Source: Halieaceae bacterium (GTDB taxonomy: Bacteria; Pseudomonadota; Gammaproteobacteria; Pseudomonadales; Halieaceae). Taken from it: a DNA stretch of 16,159 nt. Positions 6,786 through 14,229 of the stretch are shown here, in pieces. The translations under genes and the position numbers were made by a program. The stretch lies in NCBI GenBank assembly GCA_003523185.1, contig DPGN01000046.1, forward strand, positions 4,915 through 21,073, written 5' to 3'. Under the pieces are notes generated by a model. It saw nothing but the letters and a program-made list of their open reading frames with translations. It was not told where the DNA came from and did not search any database. Positions within the stretch are counted from its first letter, which is position 1; the number at the start of each line of letters is the position of its first letter.

Positions 6786-7850
6786 CTCGTTGACGCGCTT
6801 CCACAGTCGCAAAAACAGTCTGTCAGCCGCCGCTTCAGCGGCGAAGCCCATCTTTTCGGCCAATTTTTGCTTACGCTTATATCGGACTTCAATCAGGTCT
6901 CGATCCTTCGCCAGCCGCTGCAGGTATCCATCGGACGTGGATATTTCGTCAATCAGACCAACGTCGATGGCCCGTTGGCCATACCAAACTTCACCCGTAG
7001 AAATCTTATCAATATCAATGCCTTGCCGATTATCCGAAACAAACTGCTTAAACAGACCATGAGTATCTTCCAACTCGGATTCGAACTTGCGCCGACCCTT
7101 ATCGGTATTCTCAGCAAACATAGTGATGGTGCGCTTGAACTCGCCAGCAGTGAACTGCTCAACATCGACATCATTTTTCTTCAGCAATCGATGGAAATTA
7201 GGCATCTGCGCAACGACACCAATGGAGCCAAGGACAGCGAAAGGTGCTGCCAAAATGCGATCACCCACGCACGCCATCATGTAGCCCCCGCTAGCAGCCA
7301 CTTTGTCCACGGCAATGACCAGTGTCACACCCGCTTCTTTGATTCGGCTGAGCTGGCTCGCAGCAAGCCCGTAGCCGTGTACGACGCCACCGGGGCTCTC
7401 CAGCCTCAACAAAACCTCATCACCGGCTTGCGCATTGGGAAGCACCGCCGATATTTCCTCGCGCAAGGCTTCAACTTGCGAGGCCATCATGTCGCCCTCA
7501 AAGCTTAGGACGAAGGTACGCGGGCGTTCGCTCGCTATGTCGCTTGGGCTATCAGCCACTTTGCCAACTTCTTTTGCACGTGCCTTGTCTGCTTTTACAC
7601 GCTCTTTTTCAGCTTTTTTGTCCAATTTCGCGCGCGCTTTCGCAACTTCATCAGTATCTGATAGCTCTCTGATAGCAGCGGTATATCCATCGAATCGATC
7701 ATTGATTGATCGCACTTCGATAAAACCTTCGTCCGTGCCCTTACTTTTTTGTCCGGCACTGGCCGCAATCACCATAATGATGGCGACAATGCCCAACACA
7801 ATGAGCAAAGTTTGTGCAGCGAACAGGCCTAATTCATATAAAAATTCCAA
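6771..7850 (-). CDS. sohB: SohB, inner-membrane S49 (signal peptide peptidase-like) protease
   Basis: This is a membrane-bound serine protease of family S49, related to SppA, thought to take part in envelope protein or signal peptide turnover. The 359 residues compare with 349 in E. coli SohB. A single transmembrane helix spans about 8-30. A Lys/Ala/Glu-rich, probably coiled linker at 70-95 precedes the S49 core. Within the core are LRLESPGGVVHGYG (148-161), the nucleophile Ser187 in KVAASGGYMMA, and Lys238 in GEFKRT; the Ser-Lys distance of 51 matches the S49 dyad. The start is TTG at 7850: no ATG occurs until residue 26, inside the membrane helix, and the N-terminus from TTG matches the family (ME-L-E-GLF). 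AAGGG upstream is a reasonable Shine-Dalgarno. It sits 43 bases after nudC, so cotranscription is likely. Which proteins it cleaves is unknown. Confidence 0.94.
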   Translation of the reverse strand: MEFLYELGLFAAQTLLIVLGIVAIIMVIAASAGQKSKGTDEGFIEVRSINDRFDGYTAAIRELSDTDEVAKARAKLDKKAEKERVKADKARAKEVGKVADSPSDIASERPRTFVLSFEGDMMASQVEALREEISAVLPNAQAGDEVLLRLESPGGVVHGYGLAASQLSRIKEAGVTLVIAVDKVAASGGYMMACVGDRILAAPFAVLGSIGVVAQMPNFHRLLKKNDVDVEQFTAGEFKRTITMFAENTDKGRRKFESELEDTHGLFKQFVSDNRQGIDIDKISTGEVWYGQRAIDVGLIDEISTSDGYLQRLAKDRDLIEVRYKRKQKLAEKMGFAAEAAADRLFLRLWKRVNETRFL

Positions 7851-7893
7851 GAGATACCCTTTTACTAATTGGATGCCGAGTCTGGCACTGAGG

Positions 7894-8703
7894 TTAAGAC
7901 AATGATTTTAAAAACCCATTAATGAGCTGTCCTGCTATTGAGAACGGGGGCGGTACAGGTGGTAAATTGTCGGCCGTGCACCAGATCGCCTCATCAATTT
8001 CCTCGGGGTCAATATTAATATCTCCGCTGCGCCATTTCGCCGTGAATCCCAGCATCAATTGCCCCGGGAATGGCCATGGTTGAGAGCCGTGGTACTGAAT
8101 GTCATCCACCTCTACCCCAACCTCTTCCATCACCTCGCGTTGCACTGCTTGTTCGCAAGTTTCCCCTGGCTCCACAAAGCCCGCAAGGCAGCTGTAGAAA
8201 CGTCGGTTAGCACCGGCTCCCGCTGCCAGCAATAGTTCTTCATCGCGCGTGACGAGCACGATCACACACGGTGATAGTCGCGGATACACACTCAAACCGC
8301 AGGGTTCGCAGGCGCGGCTCTGACCTTTGTCCGCTAGCGACGTCTCCTTACCACAACGGCCACAATGGCGATGATCTCTCTCCCAGCACAGCAGTTGATA
8401 CGCCCTGCCAATAACATCAAATTGCTCGCCAGCAATCCGGCCGATCAGCGCAAATAGGTTACCGCTGGTGTACTTCATCACGTCCATATTGGCTGTCTCT
8501 ACTGAGCAGGCAAATACGGGTTTGTCATTAAGAAAGCCGACAGGCGTGATATCGGTCACTGTTGGGAAGTCGTTCATCAACTGACCGAGTGCAATGGGCG
8601 CTCCGGGCGACCCCATCAGCTCGCTCACTAAATGGCGTCCCTGGAATGGCCACACCAGGTCGGTAGCCGAAGCGGTCGACGTGGGACGCGTAAAATTCAA
8701 CAT
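7894..8703 (-). CDS. nudC: NADH pyrophosphatase NudC (Nudix hydrolase)
   Basis: NudC hydrolyses NADH to NMNH and AMP and, in E. coli, removes the NAD cap from RNA 5' ends. The 269-residue protein has the expected order: a variable N-terminal domain (1-100), a four-cysteine zinc ribbon (Cys114, Cys117, Cys132, Cys135), and the Nudix domain. The Nudix box is complete from Gly175 (GFVEPGE) through REVMEEVG (189-196). It is followed by SQPWPFP (207-213), the signature that separates NADH pyrophosphatases from other Nudix enzymes. The ATG start is supported by GGAGAG five bases upstream, and a candidate promoter lies just before it. It is the first gene of a minus-strand run with sohB, the SDR gene and the acyl-CoA dehydrogenase, and diverges from nhaB. 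The functional link to the downstream genes is not obvious. Confidence 0.95.
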   Translation of the reverse strand: MLNFTRPTSTASATDLVWPFQGRHLVSELMGSPGAPIALGQLMNDFPTVTDITPVGFLNDKPVFACSVETANMDVMKYTSGNLFALIGRIAGEQFDVIGRAYQLLCWERDHRHCGRCGKETSLADKGQSRACEPCGLSVYPRLSPCVIVLVTRDEELLLAAGAGANRRFYSCLAGFVEPGETCEQAVQREVMEEVGVEVDDIQYHGSQPWPFPGQLMLGFTAKWRSGDINIDPEEIDEAIWCTADNLPPVPPPFSIAGQLINGFLKSLS

Positions 8704-8915
8704 ACTGACTCTCCTTGAAAGGACATACTAGGGGGCCATACCAGCCTACTCAAGCAATCTGCGAACTGATCGACAGGTAGGTAGAAAACGTCTTTTATTT
8801 CTTGGTTTGCTTCGTATAACCTGAACGCACCACACACACGTCCACTCGCTGCCTCAATGCGTATAGCAACGGGCGTTCTGGGCGCTCACATTACATTATA
8901 AAAGGACAACGTTGT
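8704..8915. promoter_or_regulatory. Divergent intergenic region nudC / nhaB
   Basis: These 212 bases separate the leftward nudC run from rightward nhaB. The nudC side carries the candidate promoter listed separately. On the nhaB side, AAAGGAC at about 8900-8906 is the ribosome-binding site. TATAAC (8815-8820) and TTATAAAA just before the ribosome-binding site are possible -10 elements, but neither has a good -35 partner. I saw no operator palindrome or riboswitch-like structure. Confidence 0.45.
8725..8753 (-). promoter_or_regulatory. Candidate sigma-70 promoter of nudC
   Basis: On the minus strand, TTGAGT (8753-8748) and TAGTAT (8730-8725) are separated by exactly 17 bases. Each matches its consensus at 4 of 6 positions. 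Transcription would start near 8718, giving a leader of about 14-15 bases that contains the GGAGAG ribosome-binding site (8714-8709) and then the nudC ATG. The geometry is good and the match is moderate. Confidence 0.4.
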
Positions 8916-10421
8916 ATGAACACTGCGGTAGCTAATCCTTACTGGCAAAACTTCCTTGGGGCCTCCCCTGATTGGTACAAGAAAACAATCATTGCTTTCT
9001 TGATCATCAACCCGATCTTGCTCTATGTGGCGGGACCTTTTGTCACCGGTTGGGTGCTGATTGGGCAGTTCATCTTCACACTTGCCCTCGCCCTGCAGTG
9101 TTATCCCCTACAACCTGGCGGCCTGCTCGCGATCGAGGCCATCGCCATTGGTATGGCGGACCCACACACGGTTTTTCACGAGGCAGAAGCCAACTTTGAA
9201 GTGATTTTGCTGCTGATGTTCATGGTTGCGGGCATCTACTTCATGAAAGAGCTGTTGCTCTTCATCTTCACCAAAATCTTGCTCCGAGTTAGATCTAAAA
9301 AGCTGTTATCAGTCCTGTTCTCGTTTGTTGCAGCGGTCCTATCGGCGTTCTTGGACGCACTTACCGTAACCGCGGTACTTATTAGTGTGGGTGTTGGCTT
9401 CTTTACCGTTTATCACAAGGTGGCGTCTGGCACTGACTTTGATGACTCGCAACACGACCACACGACCGACGATGCAGTCAAAGCCGAAAACGAAGAGAAT
9501 CTCGAGCAGTTCAGAGCCTTTTTGCGAAGCCTCCTGATGCACGGCGCTGTGGGTACGGCACTCGGTGGCGTCTGCACGCTTGTTGGCGAACCTCAGAACC
9601 TCTTGATTGCGACGGTGGCTGGATGGGAATTCATGGAGTTCTTTTGGCTAATGGCACCCATCACAATGCCCGTGCTGGTATCTGGGTTACTGACCTGCCT
9701 CTTCCTTGAGCAAACCAAAATCTTCGGTTACGGCACAGAGCTTCCTCCAAAGGTCCGCTCGGTTCTGGAGGACTTTCAGGCTCAGGAAAACGCAAAAGCG
9801 ACACCCGCATCTAATGCACGACTAGTCATTCAGGCGCTTGTTGCCGGTGTTCTCGTGATTGGCCTGGCGTTGCACCTCGCGGCGGTTGGTCTGATTGGTC
9901 TTATGATTATCGTGCTGCTAACGGCGTTTAACGGCATTGTAGAAGAGCACAAGCTGGGGCATGCATTTGAAGAAGCACTCCCCTTCACAGCTCTACTGGT
10001 CGTGTTCTTTGCCATTGTGGCAGTCATTCATGAACAACATCTCTTTTCGCCGGTCATCGAGGCTGTATTGGCAATGGAGAGCAGTGTCAGACCCGCGATG
10101 TTCTTCCTTGCGAACGGTATTTTGTCGATGATCTCGGATAACGTCTTTGTCGCAACCGTATACATTGGCGAGGTCAAAACAGCATTGGATAACGGTGTGA
10201 TAACACGCGCGGAGTTCGATCAGCTGGCCGTGGCCATTAACACAGGGACCAACCTGCCTTCCGTGGCGACGCCCAACGGACAAGCGGCATTCCTGTTTCT
10301 TCTGACCTCAGCGCTTGCGCCGCTGATTCGTCTCTCCTACGGGCGTATGGTTGTTATGGCGCTGCCCTACACCATCGTACTGACTGCCGTAGGTCTAACT
10401 GCGGTTGTTTACACGCTCTGA
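8916..10421 (+). CDS. nhaB: Na+/H+ antiporter NhaB
   Basis: This inner-membrane secondary transporter exports Na+ (or Li+) in exchange for H+, supporting pH and salt homeostasis. The 501 residues are close to E. coli NhaB (513). The product is strongly hydrophobic with about a dozen membrane segments, and conserved NhaB stretches are evident: ANPYWQNFLG near the N-terminus, LQPGGLLAIEA, AFLDALTVTAVLISVGVGF (about 145-163), LMHGAVGTALGG, LVGEPQNLLIATVAGW and, near the C-terminus, SDNVFVATVYIGE and NLPSVATPNGQAAFLFLLTS. A soluble acidic, His-containing loop at about 172-195 separates two membrane segments and varies among NhaB proteins. The ATG at 8916 is preceded by AAAGGAC. The gene stands alone, diverging from nudC and converging on dnaQ 18 bases away. 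It fits a sodium-rich, marine habitat, although NhaB also occurs in enteric bacteria. Confidence 0.97.
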   Translation: MNTAVANPYWQNFLGASPDWYKKTIIAFLIINPILLYVAGPFVTGWVLIGQFIFTLALALQCYPLQPGGLLAIEAIAIGMADPHTVFHEAEANFEVILLLMFMVAGIYFMKELLLFIFTKILLRVRSKKLLSVLFSFVAAVLSAFLDALTVTAVLISVGVGFFTVYHKVASGTDFDDSQHDHTTDDAVKAENEENLEQFRAFLRSLLMHGAVGTALGGVCTLVGEPQNLLIATVAGWEFMEFFWLMAPITMPVLVSGLLTCLFLEQTKIFGYGTELPPKVRSVLEDFQAQENAKATPASNARLVIQALVAGVLVIGLALHLAAVGLIGLMIIVLLTAFNGIVEEHKLGHAFEEALPFTALLVVFFAIVAVIHEQHLFSPVIEAVLAMESSVRPAMFFLANGILSMISDNVFVATVYIGEVKTALDNGVITRAEFDQLAVAINTGTNLPSVATPNGQAAFLFLLTSALAPLIRLSYGRMVVMALPYTIVLTAVGLTAVVYTL

Positions 10422-10439
10422 AAAACCGGGGGGGTGGTG

Positions 10440-11153
10440 TCAGCGACGCCACACTACCCCGTTTTCAGCAATCTCCGACAACTTATCTAGACGAGCCTCA
10501 TGGGCTCGCGCCTCGTCGTCTGTCACAGAAATGACTCTCAACTTGGGCCTGTCGGCTGGCAGCCGCCGAATTGCGCCTGCACTGCCTGCGGTAGATCCGG
10601 TCGCATCGTCATCTGCGGATAGGCCAAGCGTGGTCTGCCCGCCCGTCATCAGCAGATAAACATCAGCCAAAATCTCAGCATCTAGCAACGCGCCATGCAA
10701 AGTTCGGTTGCTGTTATCGACAGCGTAACGTTGGCACAACGCATCCAGATTATTTCGCTGTCCCGGATGTTTTGCTCTGGCTAACTGCAGGCTGTCAGTG
10801 ATCTTGCATTCAGACCCAACAAGGCGAGCGTCCGCATCCAGTAGCTTAAGTTCAGCATCGATAAAGCCCACATCGAAGGGCGCATTGTGGATGATCAGCT
10901 CGGCGCCTCGAATGAAGTCCATAAATTCGTCCGCAACGCGCGAGAAGACGGGCTTATCGGCCAAGAATTCTTCGGTAATGCCGTGTACTTCCATTGCGCC
11001 TTGATCAATGCCGCGCTCGGGCTTGATGTACTGGTGGTAATGACGACCGGTAAGCTTCCGATCGACGATCTCAACACAGCCAATTTCAATGATCCTGTGA
11101 CCTTGGCTTACTTCAAGTCCCGTTGTTTCGGTGTCCAGTACAACCTGACGCAT
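10440..11153 (-). CDS. dnaQ: DNA polymerase III epsilon subunit (3'-5' proofreading exonuclease)
   Basis: Epsilon is the proofreading exonuclease of the replicative polymerase core, bound to the alpha and theta subunits. The 237-residue protein has all DEDDh residues: Asp7 and Glu9 in LDTETTG (Exo I), Asp94 in HNAPFDVGF (Exo II), and His153 and Asp158 in LHGALLDAE (Exo III). The NNLDALCQRY...DNSNR block before Exo III is typical. After about residue 172 comes a flexible Gly/Ala/Ser/Asp-rich linker and a C-terminal segment that in E. coli binds the polymerase subunit. The ATG is one base after the rnhA stop, and its Shine-Dalgarno (AGGAG) lies within the last codons of rnhA, so the two are probably translationally coupled. 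This tandem order resembles Pseudomonas; in E. coli rnhA and dnaQ are divergent. dnaQ converges on nhaB. Confidence 0.97.
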   Translation of the reverse strand: MRQVVLDTETTGLEVSQGHRIIEIGCVEIVDRKLTGRHYHQYIKPERGIDQGAMEVHGITEEFLADKPVFSRVADEFMDFIRGAELIIHNAPFDVGFIDAELKLLDADARLVGSECKITDSLQLARAKHPGQRNNLDALCQRYAVDNSNRTLHGALLDAEILADVYLLMTGGQTTLGLSADDDATGSTAGSAGAIRRLPADRPKLRVISVTDDEARAHEARLDKLSEIAENGVVWRR

Positions 11154-11154
11154 G

Positions 11155-11595
11155 CTAACTAGCTCCTAATTCGTCCATCGCTAAGTTCGCCAACCCGTCA
11201 GCGCGCTCATTTTCAGGGTGCCCAGCGTGTCCTTTTACCCACCGCCAATCAACCTGATGCCTCAGACACTCAGTGTCTAGTCTTTCCCATAGGTCTTTAT
11301 TTTTGACTGGCTTCTTGGCGGCTGTCTTCCAGCCATTGGCTTTCCAGTTGCGAATCCAGCGAGTGATACCGTCTTTGACATAGGTAGAGTCTGTCGTGAG
11401 GACAACCTTACACGGTTCAGTCATTGCCTCGAGGGCGCTGATTGCGGCGAGCAACTCCATTCGGTTGTTGGTCGTGTTCTCCTCCGAGCCGCGAAGCTCC
11501 CGTTCGTGGCCGCCAAACCGGAGCACGGCTCCCCATCCGCCAGGCCCCGGGTTACCTCGGCAGCCCCCGTCAGTGAAAACCTCAACTGTTTTCAT
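11155..11595 (-). CDS. rnhA: Ribonuclease HI
   Basis: RNase HI cleaves the RNA strand of RNA-DNA hybrids, removing R-loops and primers. The 146-residue protein carries the full active site: Asp9 in FTDGGCRGNPGPGG, Glu47 in NNRMELLA, Asp69 in TTDSTYV, His123 in VKGHAGH and Asp133 in NERADGLA, equivalent to Asp10/Glu48/Asp70/His124/Asp134 of the E. coli enzyme. The basic protrusion for hybrid binding is present (about 80-100, W-, K- and N-rich). The ATG at 11595 lies inside the end of the upstream methyltransferase gene (14-base overlap) and has no good Shine-Dalgarno, so translation is probably coupled to that gene. The stop is one base before the dnaQ ATG. Confidence 0.97.
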   Translation of the reverse strand: MKTVEVFTDGGCRGNPGPGGWGAVLRFGGHERELRGSEENTTNNRMELLAAISALEAMTEPCKVVLTTDSTYVKDGITRWIRNWKANGWKTAAKKPVKNKDLWERLDTECLRHQVDWRWVKGHAGHPENERADGLANLAMDELGAS

Positions 11596-12394
11596 TCAGA
11601 GGGTTATTTCCAGAGCGCTGATGCGTCTCGGCGCCGACGGCCGGTCTCGACACAGGAATAGGCACGAGGCGAGGTCGGACGCGCCGTCGCTGAAGTCCTT
11701 TAATGCCTGCACCCACTTGCTTCTTCGCATGCACAACGAATGCGCCACCCATGGGTACGCGGTGATCAATTAACCAATCGTCGAGCCGTGCCATCCAGCG
11801 GAATAGCGCACCTTTGCCAATAGGCCTTAACACGAGTTTATGCTTGGGTTTGTCGACCTGAAAATTCAGCAGTGACAACCAGTCCATCAGCTTGGGTATG
11901 CGCTCCAGTTGAAGGTCACGCCACTTTCGAGGCGAAATAAATCGAGCCATTAACCAACCCAATCCGAAGAAGCTTTCCGGATTGAAGCCCACAATGATCA
12001 CATTGCCATTGGGAACAAGTACGCGGTGTATTTCCCTAAGCACCTGGTGAGGCTCACCTGCGACCTCAAGACTATGAAACACAACGACCGTATCAATCGT
12101 TTCAGTACCAAAAGGGAGCCACTCATCGGTGCAGACAACGCTTTGCGCACCTTCAACCACAGCGCCATCAGTAGAGGCCACCAGTTTGTTCTGTGAATGC
12201 GCGACATCTTTGATTGATAGATCGGGTGGCACGCCTAGAAATAGCGTGTGATAGCCAAATAAGCGCTCTAGCTGGCTGTCTAGCTCATCGACCACCTGCT
12301 GTCGCAACCGGCGGCCGACGGGCGCAGACGTATACCACTCGTGCAAATGGTCTCGTGTCGTAATGTGGTGCTTTTCGGCGGCTTGATTTCCCAT
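11582..12394 (-). CDS. Class I SAM-dependent methyltransferase-like protein, YafS type
   Basis: The 270-residue protein has the later parts of a class I methyltransferase domain (Methyltransf_11 type): LPFGTETIDTVVVFHSLE (93-110) and a post-motif block LREIHRVLVPNG (119-130) with VIIVGFNPESFFGL (132-145). WLSLLNFQV also resembles E. coli YafS. The glycine-rich SAM-binding motif I is degraded: GYHTLFLGVPPDL (47-59) has no GxGxG. E. coli YafS is similarly degenerate, so this appears to be a family trait rather than local damage. The C-terminal 50 residues are basic (RRRVRPR) and probably disordered. The first gene of the operon with rnhA and dnaQ, it diverges from gloB across 58 bases; gloB-yafS-rnhA-dnaQ neighbourhood is conserved in gammaproteobacteria. 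Its substrate is unknown to me, and activity as a methyltransferase is not assured. Confidence 0.86.
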   Translation of the reverse strand: MGNQAAEKHHITTRDHLHEWYTSAPVGRRLRQQVVDELDSQLERLFGYHTLFLGVPPDLSIKDVAHSQNKLVASTDGAVVEGAQSVVCTDEWLPFGTETIDTVVVFHSLEVAGEPHQVLREIHRVLVPNGNVIIVGFNPESFFGLGWLMARFISPRKWRDLQLERIPKLMDWLSLLNFQVDKPKHKLVLRPIGKGALFRWMARLDDWLIDHRVPMGGAFVVHAKKQVGAGIKGLQRRRVRPRLVPIPVSRPAVGAETHQRSGNNPLNENS

Positions 12395-12452
12395 GTGCCA
12401 AGGGTATCGTTTCCCGAGTTGACTGCAAATAGCTTAGGTAACGAGAAATCCT

Positions 12453-13214
12453 ATGAATATCACCCCAATTCCCGCGTTTTCCGATAACTATATTTGGATG
12501 ATCGTTCATAAAGGTAGGGCCGCGGTCGTTGACCCGGGCGATCCAGCGCCTGTGCTCAAGACTCTCGAAGAGCAAGGCCTGTCACTCGATACCATCATCA
12601 TCACGCATCATCACTTTGATCACACAGGCGGTGTTGGCGCGCTGAAAACCACTACTGGATGTCGAGTTATTGGTCCCAATAACCCCAAAATTGCGGACAT
12701 TGACGAGACATTGACTGAAGGTGCTCACGTCACGGTTCTTGGATATGGATTCGAGATCATGGAAGTGCCGGGGCACACCCTAGATCACATTGCCTACTAC
12801 AGTGCAGAGGATGGGACGCTGTTTTGCGGTGATACCTTATTCGTGGGCGGCTGCGGTCGGGTATTTGAAGGCACTTTTCCCATGATGCAGCAGTCCCTGG
12901 CGAAGTTGAGCGACCTACCCAGCAAGACCAAGGTCTATTGCACGCATGAATACACCATGGCTAATCTCAGTTTTGCCCGCAAAGTTGAACCTACGAATGC
13001 CGATTTATTGGCTCATATTGAGACCTGCGAGCAACGGCGTGACAGTGATTTACCCACAGTGCCTTCGACCATTGGGCAAGAACTGCTCATTAATCCCTTC
13101 CTCCGGTGGCACTCCCCCGCAATCATCGCTCGGCTCAAGCGGGAGGGACGTCATACCGGCGATTCGCCTGCTGATGTTTTTGGTGCCGTACGGGGCTGGA
13201 AAGACGAAGGCTAG
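12453..13214 (+). CDS. gloB: Hydroxyacylglutathione hydrolase (glyoxalase II)
   Basis: Glyoxalase II hydrolyses S-D-lactoylglutathione to D-lactate and glutathione, the second step of methylglyoxal detoxification. The 253-residue protein has the binuclear metal site: THHHFDH (His52, His54, Asp56, His57), His108 in VPGHTLDHIAYY, Asp127 in GDTLF and His165 in CTHEYT. The glyoxalase II-specific GGCGRVFEGTF (132-142) and NPFLRW near the C-terminus distinguish it from the MBL-fold hydrolase at 3609-4526. The ATG at 12453 is preceded by a weak GAGA-type ribosome-binding site. It diverges from the YafS-like gene. Its TAG stop shares the CTAG at 13211-13214 with the stop of the convergent LysR gene. 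Confidence 0.96.
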   Translation: MNITPIPAFSDNYIWMIVHKGRAAVVDPGDPAPVLKTLEEQGLSLDTIIITHHHFDHTGGVGALKTTTGCRVIGPNNPKIADIDETLTEGAHVTVLGYGFEIMEVPGHTLDHIAYYSAEDGTLFCGDTLFVGGCGRVFEGTFPMMQQSLAKLSDLPSKTKVYCTHEYTMANLSFARKVEPTNADLLAHIETCEQRRDSDLPTVPSTIGQELLINPFLRWHSPAIIARLKREGRHTGDSPADVFGAVRGWKDEG

Positions 13215-14104
13215 TGCTGAGGCAATAGGTCCGCAGTGCTGAACATATCAATAAGCCTGATCAGGCCCTGTCCCCTGCTATCTGTGCGCCAGGCCAAAAG
13301 CATTTCAATATCCGGCGGTCTGCTATCTAGTTTTATCTCGACCAGTTGTCCCTTAAGGACCATAGACTTCGCGACCTGCGGCGGAAGAAACCCTATCCCT
13401 AGGCCTTGTATCTGTGCAGCCAGCTTGGCTTCGAGGGAGTCAACCAGTATCACGCTTTGAGGGGTAGTAGGAAGCAGATCTCGCTTTGGCGACATCGACG
13501 AAGAATCCTTAATAACAACCCAACGAGCAGCCTCGAGATCTTCGTCCGTGAGCAAGGCACCACGCTTTGCCAAGTAATGATCCGGACTTATCGCTAAAAC
13601 TCTTTCAGTTTTCCCTAAGGGCAAAGTCTGAACTCCAGACCCAGCCGGTTTTGGCGCGATAGCACCAACAATAAGATCCACGCGCTGCGTGGTGAGTGCG
13701 TCCCAAGTGCCCTGTAACGCTTGGTGTTCGATCTGTAGCTCAACCTGAGGGTATTCAGCCAAGAAATCCGAAATCACACTCATCACAGCATCAGTGGATA
13801 CCCAAGTGTCAACGGCCAATCGAATCCTCGGCTCTACTCCCGTTCCTATGGCTAAAGCTTGCGCTTCAAGTGAATCAACGCTGTTCAAGATATCAGCGCC
13901 CATCTCACAGATGTGCATTGCTGCTTCTGTAAGCCGAATGGTTCGTCCATGCGGCTGCAACAAGGTAATCCCTAGAGAATCTTCATACTTATCGACTTGA
14001 TAGGTTAGTGCCGATGCCGCTTTACCACTTTGGGCAGCAGCTTGACTCAGCGTACCTGCATTCCTGATGTGGCGCAGGAGTCGGATAAGTTCGAGTGAAA
14101 TCAT
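13211..14104 (-). CDS. LysR-type transcriptional regulator, probable YhaJ-like regulator of the doxX-hydroquinone reductase operon
   Basis: The 297-residue protein is a LysR-family regulator: an N-terminal winged helix-turn-helix (about 1-62, with GTLSQAAAQSGKAASALTYQVDKYEDSLGI split over the recognition helix), a linker helix, and a substrate-binding domain (about 92-290, starting RIRLAVDTWV). It diverges from a DoxX-family gene and a glutathionyl-hydroquinone reductase gene. In E. coli the LysR protein YhaJ activates the DoxX-family gene yqjF, and yqjG lies next to it. YhaJ responds to quinone-like breakdown products of nitroaromatics such as 2,4-dinitrotoluene. By synteny this protein is likely the equivalent, sensing quinone or hydroquinone stress; that is inference. 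A palindrome of LysR-box form lies 6-20 bases upstream of its own ATG, suggesting autoregulation too. Upstream Shine-Dalgarno is poor. Its stop overlaps that of gloB. Confidence 0.9.
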   Translation of the reverse strand: MISLELIRLLRHIRNAGTLSQAAAQSGKAASALTYQVDKYEDSLGITLLQPHGRTIRLTEAAMHICEMGADILNSVDSLEAQALAIGTGVEPRIRLAVDTWVSTDAVMSVISDFLAEYPQVELQIEHQALQGTWDALTTQRVDLIVGAIAPKPAGSGVQTLPLGKTERVLAISPDHYLAKRGALLTDEDLEAARWVVIKDSSSMSPKRDLLPTTPQSVILVDSLEAKLAAQIQGLGIGFLPPQVAKSMVLKGQLVEIKLDSRPPDIEMLLAWRTDSRGQGLIRLIDMFSTADLLPQH

Positions 14105-14109
14105 ATTAA

Positions 14110-14124
14110 TTCAAAAATTTTGAA
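14110..14124. promoter_or_regulatory. Candidate LysR-family operator between the regulator and doxX
   Basis: TTCAAAAATTTTGAA consists of two perfect 7-base inverted arms around one base, and the inner 13 bases read T-N11-A, the LysR-box form. A second, weaker inverted repeat, GTAAA-N8-TTTAC (14125-14142), follows immediately. Together they resemble the paired recognition and activation sites of LysR regulators, lying next to the regulator's own start and about 90-120 bases upstream of the target gene start. I cannot assign a confident -35/-10 pair for either gene. Confidence 0.6.
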
Positions 14125-14229
14125 GTAAATCTATAACTTTACAGTATTTTTGTAGCGCCTTCGAGTCGATAGGATGCCGCCCGTTTCAACCAGAAACAGC
14201 TAACACATTCAAAACAGGCAGGAGTAAAG

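Noticed and set aside
6867..7508. A 213-codon plus-strand frame inside sohB
   Set aside because: It lies wholly antisense to sohB, which has clear S49 motifs. The antisense product has no recognisable domain, and there is no ribosome-binding site.
7435..7905. A 156-codon plus-strand frame antisense to the 5' part of sohB
   Set aside because: It is a shadow of the Lys/Ala/Glu-rich linker on the other strand, giving a low-complexity Ser/Ala/Phe product with no family resemblance.
10422..10439. Terminator between nhaB and dnaQ
   Set aside because: The 18 bases contain a run of seven G (10428-10434) but no inverted repeat and no T-tract.
3609..13214. The two MBL-fold genes (3609-4526 and 12453-13214) as a recent duplication
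   Set aside because: They share only the common metal-site fold. Specific motifs, length and C-terminal regions differ, placing them in different families.
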